From NCBI GenBank assembly GCA_034401795.1, contig CM067370.1, positions 64,050,809 through 64,114,808 of the forward strand: DNA of 64,000 bases, given 5' to 3'. Under the pieces are notes generated by a model. The model made no database searches. It was given only the letters and a program-made list of their open reading frames with translations, and was not told the origin of the DNA. Source of the stretch: Chaetoderma sp. LZ-2023a. Taxonomy: Eukaryota; Mollusca; Caudofoveata; Chaetodermatida; Chaetodermatidae. A program made the position numbers and the translations under genes. Positions within the stretch are counted from its first letter, which is position 1. Each line of letters begins with the position of its first letter. Positions 8,489 through 16,506 of this stretch are shown piece after piece.

Positions 8489-11386
8489 TTATTTTTTCAA
8501 AATCGACAAGGCGAGAGGATTAGAGGTGTCACGGAGATAATGGTCTGTAAAACTTGACTCACAGTGCCACTGAGCCACCGACATAATATCATCCACAGGG
8601 ACCCCATTAAATAGGGCAGTGGATGTCACTACGCAGCGGACACTGTGAGCCTTGGCCACGTCAACCTGCTTCCCGGTGGCGGATTTATGGCAAAACTGAA
8701 TGCATTCTACAATCCACCTGGAAATGGTGTCCTTAGAAGCCCTGCCATGGGGTTCAATATATGACAACCATAACGCTGACTGGTCGGTGCGCCACTCCGC
8801 CGTACGTTGTTTGTACCGGCGAAGCGCCCGGACAGGACACCATACTTTAGAATTAGGATCATATCTAGTTAAAGCAGGCAAAATAATAGGTTGACCTGGA
8901 TATTTCAACGACTGATTTTTAGCCAAGAAATTAATCCTAGGTAGCAGCTTAAGGCCTTCCCCTGAAACCACAAAACGGTCATCCTCGGCTGATAAGGCAT
9001 GAATCTCACTCCTACGCCTAGCCGAGGCCGCAGCAATTAAAAACACAGTCTTCAGTGTTAATAGTTTCATAGAAATGGAACTAAGTGGTTCAAACGGCTT
9101 ATCACCTAGTACTTGAAGCACTAGCGATAAACTCCAAGACGGAATCACCGGTGGATTCCTTGGTCTTAGATTGCCCATGCCTTTAATTAATACATTTAAT
9201 GTATTCACTTCATCACTTCCCCTCTTAGCCAAGCAAGGAATAACAGACATTAAAGCTGACTTATAACCAGCAATAGAGTTAGGCTTGAGGCTATAGGCAT
9301 CATAGAGGTGACAGAGGAAATCAGCTACTACCTGAATAGATGCATCCATTGGATCAATACATCTTTTTGAGCACCATTCTGCAAATCTGTTGATTTTATA
9401 ATTATATGCTCTGGAGGTTGACCCCCTCCTGGCTTTGGCCATAAACATGGCTGCTTGCTCAGAAAAGCCCTCCTTAATTCTAGATTCCTTGACAACATCC
9501 ACGCAGTCAATCTGAACATTGATGGATTGTTGTGAAGGGCATTGCCCTGGAAGATAATATCGTCCATCAGAGGCAGAGGAACCGGATTGCAGACCAGAAG
9601 GTCCAGCAGATCCGTATACCATGATCGGCTTGGCCAATCCGGGGCGATCAGAAGCAATTGGCATTCCTCTTGTCTGATTTTCTGAAGAATTTTTGGAATC
9701 AGGATTGCTGGAGGGAATGCGTATGCATACATTCTCCCCCAGCTGATAGCTAACGCATCTGTTGCGAAAGCGCTTGGATCCGGAATCGGAGAGACGTACG
9801 TCGTCATCTTCGCATTCTTCTTCGTTGCGAACAAATCGATGTTGGGTTTCCCCCAATGGTCGAACAGACGATCCGCCACACATTGATTTAGTTGCCATTC
9901 CGTGGGTAAAACACTCATCCTTCGGCTCAATGAGTCTGCTAGCAGGTTTAACCTTCCCGGAATATGAACTGCTTTCAAGGTAATCTGGTGATCCAGACAC
10001 CAACAAAGCAGTCTCCATGTCATCATACAGAGACTGGGCGACTTCGTTCCGCCCTGGCGGTTTATGTAAGTCACAACTGTTGAGTTGTCTGAACGAATAA
10101 GAACAATCTTGCCCTGAACTTTCTGTAAGAAATGTTCCAGGCCCAGGACTACTGCTCTTAGCTCCAGTAGATTTATATGTTCCTTTGACTGTTCCAGATT
10201 CCAAAGCCCTGATATCGTGGACTCTTCCAGGCAAGCTCCCCAGCCCTCCATTGATGCATCTGTATACACAGTCACCTGAGGGTGGGGAGGGGTTAGCATA
10301 ACCCCCACCAAGAGATTCTCTGTGTCCAACCACCATTGCAGGTGATGAATCAGAGGCGCCAACACTGACACATTCGAGTCCAGCGAACCTGTACTCTGGG
10401 TCCATTGTGTCATGAGAAATAACTGGATCGGCCGCCTGCGTAAGGCGGCCTGAGGAATGACTGGTTCCAATGAAACCATCAACCCCAGCATTCTCAAGTA
10501 AACCCGTGCCAGGACATGACGACTGTCGCACACTGACTGAATTAATGAGATGAGTTTCTGAACTCTCTCCTGAGTAGGATAAACATATCCTGTCTCTAGA
10601 TCGAAGAACATCCCCAGGTAAACAAACTTCTGGGATGGAGTCAGCTCTGATTTTGGGAAATTGATCATCCAGCCTAAGTCTGTGAGAGTTTTCAAAACAA
10701 TCTCCAGACTGGCCGACAAACTTTCCCGGGTGTGCGCTTTCAACAGCCAGTCGTCTATGTACGTGTGGACTGCTATGCTTCTCCTGCGGAGGTATGCGGT
10801 GATCGCAAGAACCACACGGGTGAAAACCCGAGGAGCCGTGGAAATTCCGAAGGGTAGCTCCCTGAATTCCCACTGTCTGCCCTGGAATGCAAATCTCAGG
10901 AAGCGACGGAAACTCCTGTGTATGGGGATGTGGAAATAAGCGTCCTTCAAATCTATCGACGCTGTCCACATTCCCCTCTCTAACCCCGCCAACACCGAGC
11001 GCACAGTCTCCATCTTGAAACTGGGCGTCTCTATGAACTTGTTCAATGGCTTGAGGTTGAGAATTGGTCTCCACCCTCCGGTGTTCTTTGTTACTAAGAA
11101 CAGGGTTGAATAGAAGCCCGGACACCTCTGTGCCGGCTGAATAGCTCCTTTTTGTATGAGGGAATTTATTTCCTCCTCGATACACAACCTTTGATCTGGA
11201 TCTCTCGGATTTGGAGTCCAGATCGGCACTAGAGACAGTCGCGATGGCGGGCCTGTCATCCAATCGGGATGATACCCGACTGAAAGCCATCGCAAGACTA
11301 AACGGTCCTGAGTTAACCGTTCCCACTCTTGCATGTGGTCGGCTAATCGGCCTCCCATCGGTCCACCTAGGGATAGAGGTGGACAT
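8489..11386 (-). CDS. A1a tyrosine recombinase frame (965 codons)
   Basis: The C-terminal third is a tyrosine recombinase, the integrase of DIRS elements, which would join a DNA circle to the target without target duplication. Catalytic residues: Arg in 'SARRRSEIHAL' (~790), HSVR (~914), His in 'QWHCESS' and Tyr in 'FTDHYLRD' (~949). An N-terminal SAM-like arm-binding region starts near residue 640 (EGFSEQAAMF...). Upstream of that the frame is open but Ser/Gly-rich and overlaps the RT gene in another frame for about 2 kb; how much of it is translated is unknown, and 11386 is only the first Met. One oddity: the residue after the HxxR Arg is Cys here (C>A at 8635) where the other three copies have Gly. 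Confidence 0.85.
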   Translation of the reverse strand: MSTSIPRWTDGRPISRPHARVGTVNSGPFSLAMAFSRVSSRLDDRPAIATVSSADLDSKSERSRSKVVYRGGNKFPHTKRSYSAGTEVSGLLFNPVLSNKEHRRVETNSQPQAIEQVHRDAQFQDGDCALGVGGVREGNVDSVDRFEGRLFPHPHTQEFPSLPEICIPGQTVGIQGATLRNFHGSSGFHPCGSCDHRIPPQEKHSSPHVHRRLAVESAHPGKFVGQSGDCFENSHRLRLDDQFPKIRADSIPEVCLPGDVLRSRDRICLSYSGESSETHLINSVSVRQSSCPGTGLLENAGVDGFIGTSHSSGRLTQAADPVISHDTMDPEYRFAGLECVSVGASDSSPAMVVGHRESLGGGYANPSPPSGDCVYRCINGGLGSLPGRVHDIRALESGTVKGTYKSTGAKSSSPGPGTFLTESSGQDCSYSFRQLNSCDLHKPPGRNEVAQSLYDDMETALLVSGSPDYLESSSYSGKVKPASRLIEPKDECFTHGMATKSMCGGSSVRPLGETQHRFVRNEEECEDDDVRLSDSGSKRFRNRCVSYQLGENVCIRIPSSNPDSKNSSENQTRGMPIASDRPGLAKPIMVYGSAGPSGLQSGSSASDGRYYLPGQCPSQQSINVQIDCVDVVKESRIKEGFSEQAAMFMAKARRGSTSRAYNYKINRFAEWCSKRCIDPMDASIQVVADFLCHLYDAYSLKPNSIAGYKSALMSVIPCLAKRGSDEVNTLNVLIKGMGNLRPRNPPVIPSWSLSLVLQVLGDKPFEPLSSISMKLLTLKTVFLIAAASARRRSEIHALSAEDDRFVVSGEGLKLLPRINFLAKNQSLKYPGQPIILPALTRYDPNSKVWCPVRALRRYKQRTAEWRTDQSALWLSYIEPHGRASKDTISRWIVECIQFCHKSATGKQVDVAKAHSVRCVVTSTALFNGVPVDDIMSVAQWHCESSFTDHYLRDTSNPLALSILKK

Positions 11387-11784
11387 AAGGAGTGCAAGAG
11401 CGGCACTGTCTCCTTTGCCAGAAACACCGGCGCGGTTCTCACCGCGGTAACCGTCCCATCAGGAACGATTACCCCGCCCAGATCCTCGCGCGCCACGACC
11501 AGCACCGCGCGCACCTCGGTGCGCGGGCGGCTGCCTGGCTGACTGCGCCTGAGGAGCCTGCGCCCCCCTCGCTGCTGGCCGAATCGCACGCGGCCGAGGC
11601 CGGCGCTGCGATGGTGGTTGGCCTCTGACCTGGCCACTACCACCTCGAGCCTGCAGGGGACGATACGCAGGGGGTGCGGCGCGAACGTTGGCACGACGAA
11701 GCACCTCAAACTGTTCGCGCAGCGCCCTCTGGTTATTGACCAGAGTAACCGTCTCCTGGAGGTGTCTACATCCCTCACCACCAA
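9328..11784 (-). CDS. A1a reverse transcriptase / RNase H / methyltransferase-like polyprotein (818 codons)
   Basis: Copies element RNA into DNA. Reverse transcriptase motifs: 'GGWRPILNLKPLNKF' (~235), 'SIDLKDAYFHIPI', 'LPFGISTAPRVFTRVV', and the catalytic 'YIDD' (~343). RNase H follows with TDAS (~510), the Glu of LLELRAV (~545), 'SDNSTVVTY' (~568) and 'NLLADSLSR' (~618). The region at ~650-730 (IDLFATKKNAK, YAFPPAILIPK, APDWPSRSWY) matches in spacing the methyltransferase-like domain known from DIRS1-type elements; the Asp-Pro-Pro-Tyr type motif is only partly kept. Domains end about where the recombinase domain begins in the next frame. The 5' end overlaps gag in another frame, so translation probably needs frameshifting or reinitiation. 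Confidence 0.9.
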   Translation of the reverse strand: MVVRDVDTSRRRLLWSITRGRCANSLRCFVVPTFAPHPLRIVPCRLEVVVARSEANHHRSAGLGRVRFGQQRGGRRLLRRSQPGSRPRTEVRAVLVVAREDLGGVIVPDGTVTAVRTAPVFLAKETVPLLHSLCPPLSLGGPMGGRLADHMQEWERLTQDRLVLRWLSVGYHPDWMTGPPSRLSLVPIWTPNPRDPDQRLCIEEEINSLIQKGAIQPAQRCPGFYSTLFLVTKNTGGWRPILNLKPLNKFIETPSFKMETVRSVLAGLERGMWTASIDLKDAYFHIPIHRSFRRFLRFAFQGRQWEFRELPFGISTAPRVFTRVVLAITAYLRRRSIAVHTYIDDWLLKAHTRESLSASLEIVLKTLTDLGWMINFPKSELTPSQKFVYLGMFFDLETGYVYPTQERVQKLISLIQSVCDSRHVLARVYLRMLGLMVSLEPVIPQAALRRRPIQLFLMTQWTQSTGSLDSNVSVLAPLIHHLQWWLDTENLLVGVMLTPPHPQVTVYTDASMEGWGACLEESTISGLWNLEQSKEHINLLELRAVVLGLEHFLQKVQGKIVLIRSDNSTVVTYINRQGGTKSPSLCMMTWRLLCWCLDHQITLKAVHIPGRLNLLADSLSRRMSVLPTEWQLNQCVADRLFDHWGKPNIDLFATKKNAKMTTYVSPIPDPSAFATDALAISWGRMYAYAFPPAILIPKILQKIRQEECQLLLIAPDWPSRSWYTDLLDLLVCNPVPLPLMDDIIFQGNALHNNPSMFRLTAWMLSRNLELRRAFLSKQPCLWPKPGGGQPPEHIIIKSTDLQNGAQKDVLIQWMHLFR

Positions 11785-13511
11785 AGAGACCAGGACCTGT
11801 CATAGGCGTACGTAGTAGCCTATTGTAGAGGTCCTGGGACGGGCACAGATTATCCAAGGCAAAAGTGCGCCTTGCCCGGACACTCCTGGTCACCGCCCGC
11901 GTCATACAGTCCAGAGCCAGGTTGATACCATCCTGGATGGCTCGCTGGACTGTGACCGGACTTGGCTGGCGCGATGCGGATGCTGTTACTACCCCTTGTA
12001 ACAGCTGGGAGACGTGGGACAGAGCGGCAATCGAAGCCCTCCCACTCTCCTCCGCATCACGCAACGCGGCATTTGCCGAACGCAACGCGTTCGAACACAA
12101 GACTCCTGTGTCAGAACGGGAGCCTGGCCGCGCATCCTCACCCAAAGCCGCGCGGTCATCCACGCTCGGCTTTGGTACCACACCGTACCGCTGGTAGTCC
12201 AGGGGCACGATGCGGCAACGCCTGGCCACCTCGCGCGGGCCCTTAGCGAGACGTCCACTCGCCTTAATGGACGTCTCCGCCGCCTCGAACATGTCAACGA
12301 CATGCTCTGCCAGCGGCAGAGAAGGCATAGCGTTAGCAGTAGGCTTACCAGCTAACCACGGCCTGTGTTCACGCTGGCTAGCCGACTGCTCCACGGGCAG
12401 ATCTGGTCTAACACTCACCAACCACTGGCCAGCGTCAGACCAATCCTCCTCCGTGGCTAGTTGCGAGCGCTCTACAAGACGGGGGCCTTCGTCTTCCTCC
12501 TGAGCGCAAGCAACAGAGCTTGACGGCGGATACGCTGATATCCCTGGCAAGCCAGGGAGAGCATGCGGGCCTGATAATACCGGCATGCTAATCTCACTGG
12601 CTTGACCAGGAGCAGGCGCCGTGGTAGAGCGCGGGGCATATACCGCCCCATCACGGCCCCGGCCAGCACCAGCTACACTCTCGGCAAGCCGAGGTATGCG
12701 GTACCGCTGGCCTTCAGCGCCCAGGGCCACAGTCTGAACCGTGGATTCTACCCCTGGGAGAGTAGAACCGTGGAAAAAGGCGCCTGTATTCCCAGCGAGG
12801 GGCGCACAAACGTCATATTCCATGGCCACGTCTTCAGACGGCGACCCCAACAGGTAATCATCATCCTCCTGGCCAGAAAGATTAGACTCCGGGTCAGCAA
12901 AGAGAGCTAACCCGGACTGGCCAGGGAAGGTGCCATACGAGGTACTGGCAGCCGCGGTGTGCGGATACCCCTGGACTGATGAGCAGCCCGCGGGTTCCAG
13001 CGACGACCGTCCACGGTCCCTATTGGGCGCGGCAATAAGCCTGCTGCCAGGGCCGTGGAACACCCCCTCTAATGGGGCCACCTCTGAATCTTCAAACAAC
13101 GGAAGCGTACTAAGGAACGTTGATTCAGAGGTGGGGATTACCTGCTCCGAAGCAGATGATGAGGTCAATAAAGGATTTGGTCCAGGAAGCATGCCACGAA
13201 GCAACTCTGGAACCAAATCCTTGATTGTCCTCCTCATCTCTCCCAACATCTCGGTCCGGAAGGCCTCCATGTCCACCGCGGACGAGGCCTTCCTCTTACC
13301 CTTCTTACTTACGACCTCTTTTTTCAGCTTCTTTTTCTCCTCCTCCATCTTGTCCTTCGCCTGCAAGCACAAGAATTCGGACATTAGCTCGCCCCCCCCA
13401 GTGCTTACATATCTCGCAATTAAGCAAGGGACCACAGGGGCTACACTGAAAACATAGATGAGGGCCAAACTTGTCCCTCAAAAATCGTCCACAGGATGCA
13501 CAACCAGGTCT
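11459..13511 (-). CDS. A1a gag-like gene (finger and body in different frames)
   Basis: A putative nucleic-acid-binding structural protein. The body (13468-11459) has a Lys/Glu-rich stretch near its start, a long Pro/Ser/Gly region, a conserved core (LPLAEHVVDMF, ARRCRIVPLDYQRYGVVPKP, ALDNLCPSQDLYNRLLR, TGPGLFGGEGCR) and an Arg/Gly-rich tail. Upstream, after acceptor 'tttttcag' at 13512-13519, a finger C-x2-C-x10-H-x-C-x2-C-x2-C-x5-C-x2-C (RPGCASCGRF...) is encoded. An 8-base G run (plus-strand C run 13392-13399, 7 in A2 copies) shifts the frame between finger and body. Either the body starts at MSEFL, or ribosomes slip on the run, or the gene is defective. The same run in A1b shows it predates both insertions. 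The leader exon would be 14112-14162. Confidence 0.75.
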
Positions 13512-13665
13512 CTGAAAAAGGCCAAAGGACGAGGAGTATGAGCAAACTAGTTAAGCTTAGAAAACTCACCAACTCAAGAGAAGGAAAATGATCATAAAGA
13601 TCATAATTTTTATCAGAAACCAGCTTCGGACAACTTTAATTGTAAATAAAGAGCAAAGCTGATTA

Positions 13666-13673
13666 TGACGTCA
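13666..13673. promoter_or_regulatory. CRE-like palindrome TGACGTCA in A1a leader
   Basis: A perfect CREB/ATF-type octamer in 'gattatgacgtcattaatcc'. It is also perfect in A2a (27046) and A1b (56348) and changed to TGACATCA in A2b (48737). The position in the leader/intron suggests a transcriptional element; this is inference. Confidence 0.35.
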
Positions 13674-14111
13674 TTAATCCTATGACAGGACAAAATCGAT
13701 CCCCAACAAACATCCCAGTGCAAGGACGAATTGTATCTCTAACCAGAACATGTGCAGAATGGACATTTCGACTACACAAGCATCAGATAAATACTGATAA
13801 CAATGGCAAATAGTGTTAATTATCTCCCTTTCTCATATCAATAATTAATACCTGACACCTTGTCTAGACAAACCATCCAACCTGATGAACTGGAGCACTC
13901 CACCACTGAACGCCTCTTAACTCTCTCCACCTCAAGGGGAAGGAATTGGATCAAGAGGGCAAAGTGAGAAGACCTTTATAATAGGCCTCCAACTCACTGG
14001 GCATAGAATTTTTGGTTAGATAACCTAACAGTATTAGTAGGAAATGGAACCATGGTGGAGAGACACAAACCCTCTGCTGATGTCATGTCCTTATTTCTCC
14101 TTCACACAGAC

Positions 14112-14162
14112 CTGATTTAAAGGTCCAAGGCCCTCCTGTGGCGAAGTCACTCTCTCAGCCAT
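14112..14162 (-). CDS. A1a leader exon (putative gag start)
   Basis: Encodes MAERVTSPQEGLGPLNQ, ending in CAG. In copies with the intron a donor 'gtgactt' follows directly, and splicing to the gag-finger acceptor would keep frame (LNQ|RPGCASC). In A1a the donor is gone: the exon runs straight into GTCTGTG and reaches a stop six codons later (VCVKEK). The frame is also open upstream into the ITR, so this Met is only the likely start. Confidence 0.5.
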
Positions 14163-14250
14163 CTTTGTCAGGGGTAAACTTCTATCTAATAGTCTTAAAA
14201 AGCTTTGAAAAGAGTATAGAAAGATTCTATCATGAAAGCATGTGTTGTCT

Positions 14251-14446
14251 CTCAGCCAATAAATTAGCAAAGAGGAAGTGCTAGTCTGCGCATGCGCGGT
14301 GGTGGGGCTGGCATCCGCCAGACTACGCTCTGACTCCCTGCCCAGTAGGGGCACCTAACTGTTTTAATCTGAGTGTTTATTGAGTGAAAGCCAATATTTA
14401 GCAATATCAAAAGTATTAGGGAGGTAAGTATACTCTTGATGTGAAA
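14251..14446. repeat. A1a right terminal inverted repeat
   Basis: Inverted partner of 7612-7791. The last 12 bases (cttgatgtgaaa) are specific to this end and reappear complemented in the ICR. Transcription should start in or near this repeat. Confidence 0.9.
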
Positions 14447-15534
14447 AATAGAAATTTTCTTGAACAAATTCAATGGTTAAAGGGTTAAGTAGAACTAGTA
14501 GTGATTTAAAGGTTCCTGGAAGATCGCCGCAGAAAAAAACAACCAATCAAATTCCTGTACACAAGTTTACAATATATGACCATAGGGCCCTTCAAGCCAG
14601 GTTTCATTTAAATCTGGCATTTGATTACTGAGTAACGTTTTAAAGGAATTCTGCAAAGTTGGAAAAATCCAAGATGGCTGTTGAAAGAAATTGCCCATTC
14701 CAAATTCTCATTAGAATCTGGAATCTGCTCACAATGGGATCATTGAAATTGGCCTAACACTTAATAAGAGGTAGCCTTTTAACTGATTTCTCAACATTTT
14801 CAGAAAATCCAAGATGGCCACATCTGAAGCATACCGCGTTAGAGTCCTTTCAGCCAAATCTGGTTGAAATCGTACAAGTACTTAATGAGAAGTAGCATTT
14901 TAAAACGATTTCCCATCATTTTTTTGAAAATCCAAGCTGGCTGACGAAAAAAGTTTACAATCAGAATTCTGTATATAAGTTCTGAAGCCTACACCCATAG
15001 GGTCCTTCCAAACAACTTAGGTTGAAATCCGCCAAGTGGTTAATGAGGACTAGCCTTTTGACAATTTCTGGTAAATCTAAGATTTTTACCCCAAAAATTT
15101 AACAATCAAAACGTTGTATAAAGATTCGGAAGCCTACCCCCATAGGGTCCTTCCAGACAAATTAGCTGAAATCTGGCAAGGGGTTAATGAGGAATATCAT
15201 GTTAAAGTAAAAGTTGATGGACGGACAGACTGACGGTGGACAGACGGTTGCCATGGCATAAGCACACTTGGCCATTCTAGCCCGGTGAGCTAAAAATAGT
15301 CCTCTATCGGTCTGCAAATTGATATCAGCTGTGAGAAAATTGAAATTCTCTTGACTAAATTACACCATTAAGGGATTTAAATACACCCATTTTCATAGAA
15401 AACAGAATTGAATAACACAAAATAACAGAAGATCAATATTCTGGAGTATAAGGGTTAAAATAATCATCATATATCTGCCAAGTGCAGCTAGTAAATAGGG
15501 CTAGCAGTATCTAGTGATCACTAGTACTGCTGAC
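14447..15534. repeat. Intron segment with degenerate tandem repeat ('ccaagatggc' family)
   Basis: From about 14650 to 15210 a unit of roughly 130-170 bp recurs in diverged form, marked by 'aatccaagatggc', 'tagggtccttcc' and 'gaaatc.g.caag.g.ttaatga'. It ends in 'ggacggacagactgacggtggacagacgg' type sequence and 'gcccggtgagctaaaaa'. I associate this with molluscan intronic repeats. Just left of element B1 lies a near-perfect palindrome (15500-15533, centre ctagtgatcactag). No coding signal. Confidence 0.5.
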
Positions 15535-15731
15535 TCAAAAAAGCATCCGCTTTTGTTTCTACGAGAATTCTTAATACTTACCAGATGTACTATTATGATA
15601 ATGTCTATTATCTAGTCTAGCTCAAAATAAACAATTAAAACTCCGCACTCTCCTGGTCCTGCCCATACTGTGTCCGGGAATACCATAGCCGCAGGTACCG
15701 AGTCAATTCCCAATCACAGTCAGATTCGTCT
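15535..15731. repeat. B1 left terminal inverted repeat
   Basis: Inverted partner of 29118-29290 from 'tacttaccagatgtactatt' inward, through 'cacagtcagattcgtct'. The outer ~39 bases are end-specific. Confidence 0.9.
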
Positions 15732-15799
15732 TATATTTGCCTTGGCAAACTGCGAAAGCAGCTCAGCCTCACCTCAGCGGGGCGGCTGAGGCAGGGCCA

Positions 15800-15899
15800 T
15801 AGTACATCTGGTAAGTATTAAGAATTCTCGTAGAAACAAAAGCGGATGCTTTTTTGATTCTACTTCGAATAATACTTACCAGATGTACTATTATGATAA
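15800..15899. repeat. B1 internal complementary region
   Basis: The first part is the complement of the left end (tacgagaattcttaata), the second the complement of the right end ('ttctacttcgaataatactt'). It matches the 29290 end rather than the diverged B2 end, which links the two halves of B1 across the nested A2a. Confidence 0.9.
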
Positions 15900-16506
15900 A
15901 CTCCGGATTTCGACAGCCAGGAAATGCCGGTGGGAGGAGGTGAGGCTCGAACCAGCACTCACCAACCATCCAACAGAGAAGGTTGTGAAGAGACTAAAAC
16001 CCTGGCATACGCTTGGGTTCTGCTATCTGACTCATAGAGTGCTAAACTTCCATGGTCTAGACCGCGCTCACCCCCCTCTTTTGTCAGCACAAAACCAGAG
16101 GGATGTCCACGGGGATGCAACACCCACCAGACCCGTGTCAGCCCCAAGTCTCAGCTAGAGCAGTCCAGTAGAGTGCAAAGAAGCTACTACAACTTCAATC
16201 TTTGAAAAAACTATCAGTATATCGATTAGATTTTCAAATTGGAATGAGTCTCATGTCTGTATGAGAGGATAAATATACTCTTGTACCAGACTATTCACTT
16301 ACTCAGTCTGGTATTTCGACTGGAAGTAAACATATTTATAGTCACTTAATTAATGTAAACACTCACCATTTTTGAGTGGTCGATCTGTTCTTGATCATCA
16401 CAGGAGCTAGGCCCAATCCACGGTCGTACTCAGTCATGTGCATAGCGCTTGGTCAGTGTAGGCGGAAGACTTTTGTGATGTGTGCGAAGTAGTGGTCGGA
16501 CGTGGC
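15900..16506 (-). other. B1 3' untranslated region
   Basis: Between the recombinase stop and the ICR. AT-rich with no coding signal. The equivalent in B2 is about 32156-32768. Confidence 0.5.

Larger units (their letters stand above)
7574..14446 (-). mobile_element. DIRS1-type retrotransposon, family A copy A1a (spliced-leader form)
   Basis: A 6,873-bp element. Left end 'taaacgaaatcaagg', right end 'cttgatgtgaaa'. It has inverted terminal repeats, an internal complementary region next to the left ITR, and gag, RT and recombinase frames on the minus strand. Compared with sister copy A1b (50255-57276) it lacks exactly the 147-bp GT-AG segment of the leader (junction 14111/14112), so it may derive from a spliced RNA. 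There is no target duplication; flanks are 'ctatgagaa' and 'aatagaaattt'. Like A1b it has an 8-base G run (coding strand) that puts the gag finger out of frame with the rest of gag. It lies in sense orientation inside an intron of the host VPS9 gene. Confidence 0.9.

Noticed and set aside
12014-12355. Plus-strand frames of about 100 codons opposite gag (also at 25383 and 47072)
   Set aside because: They are antisense shadows of the GC-rich gag body, with no motifs and no independent support.
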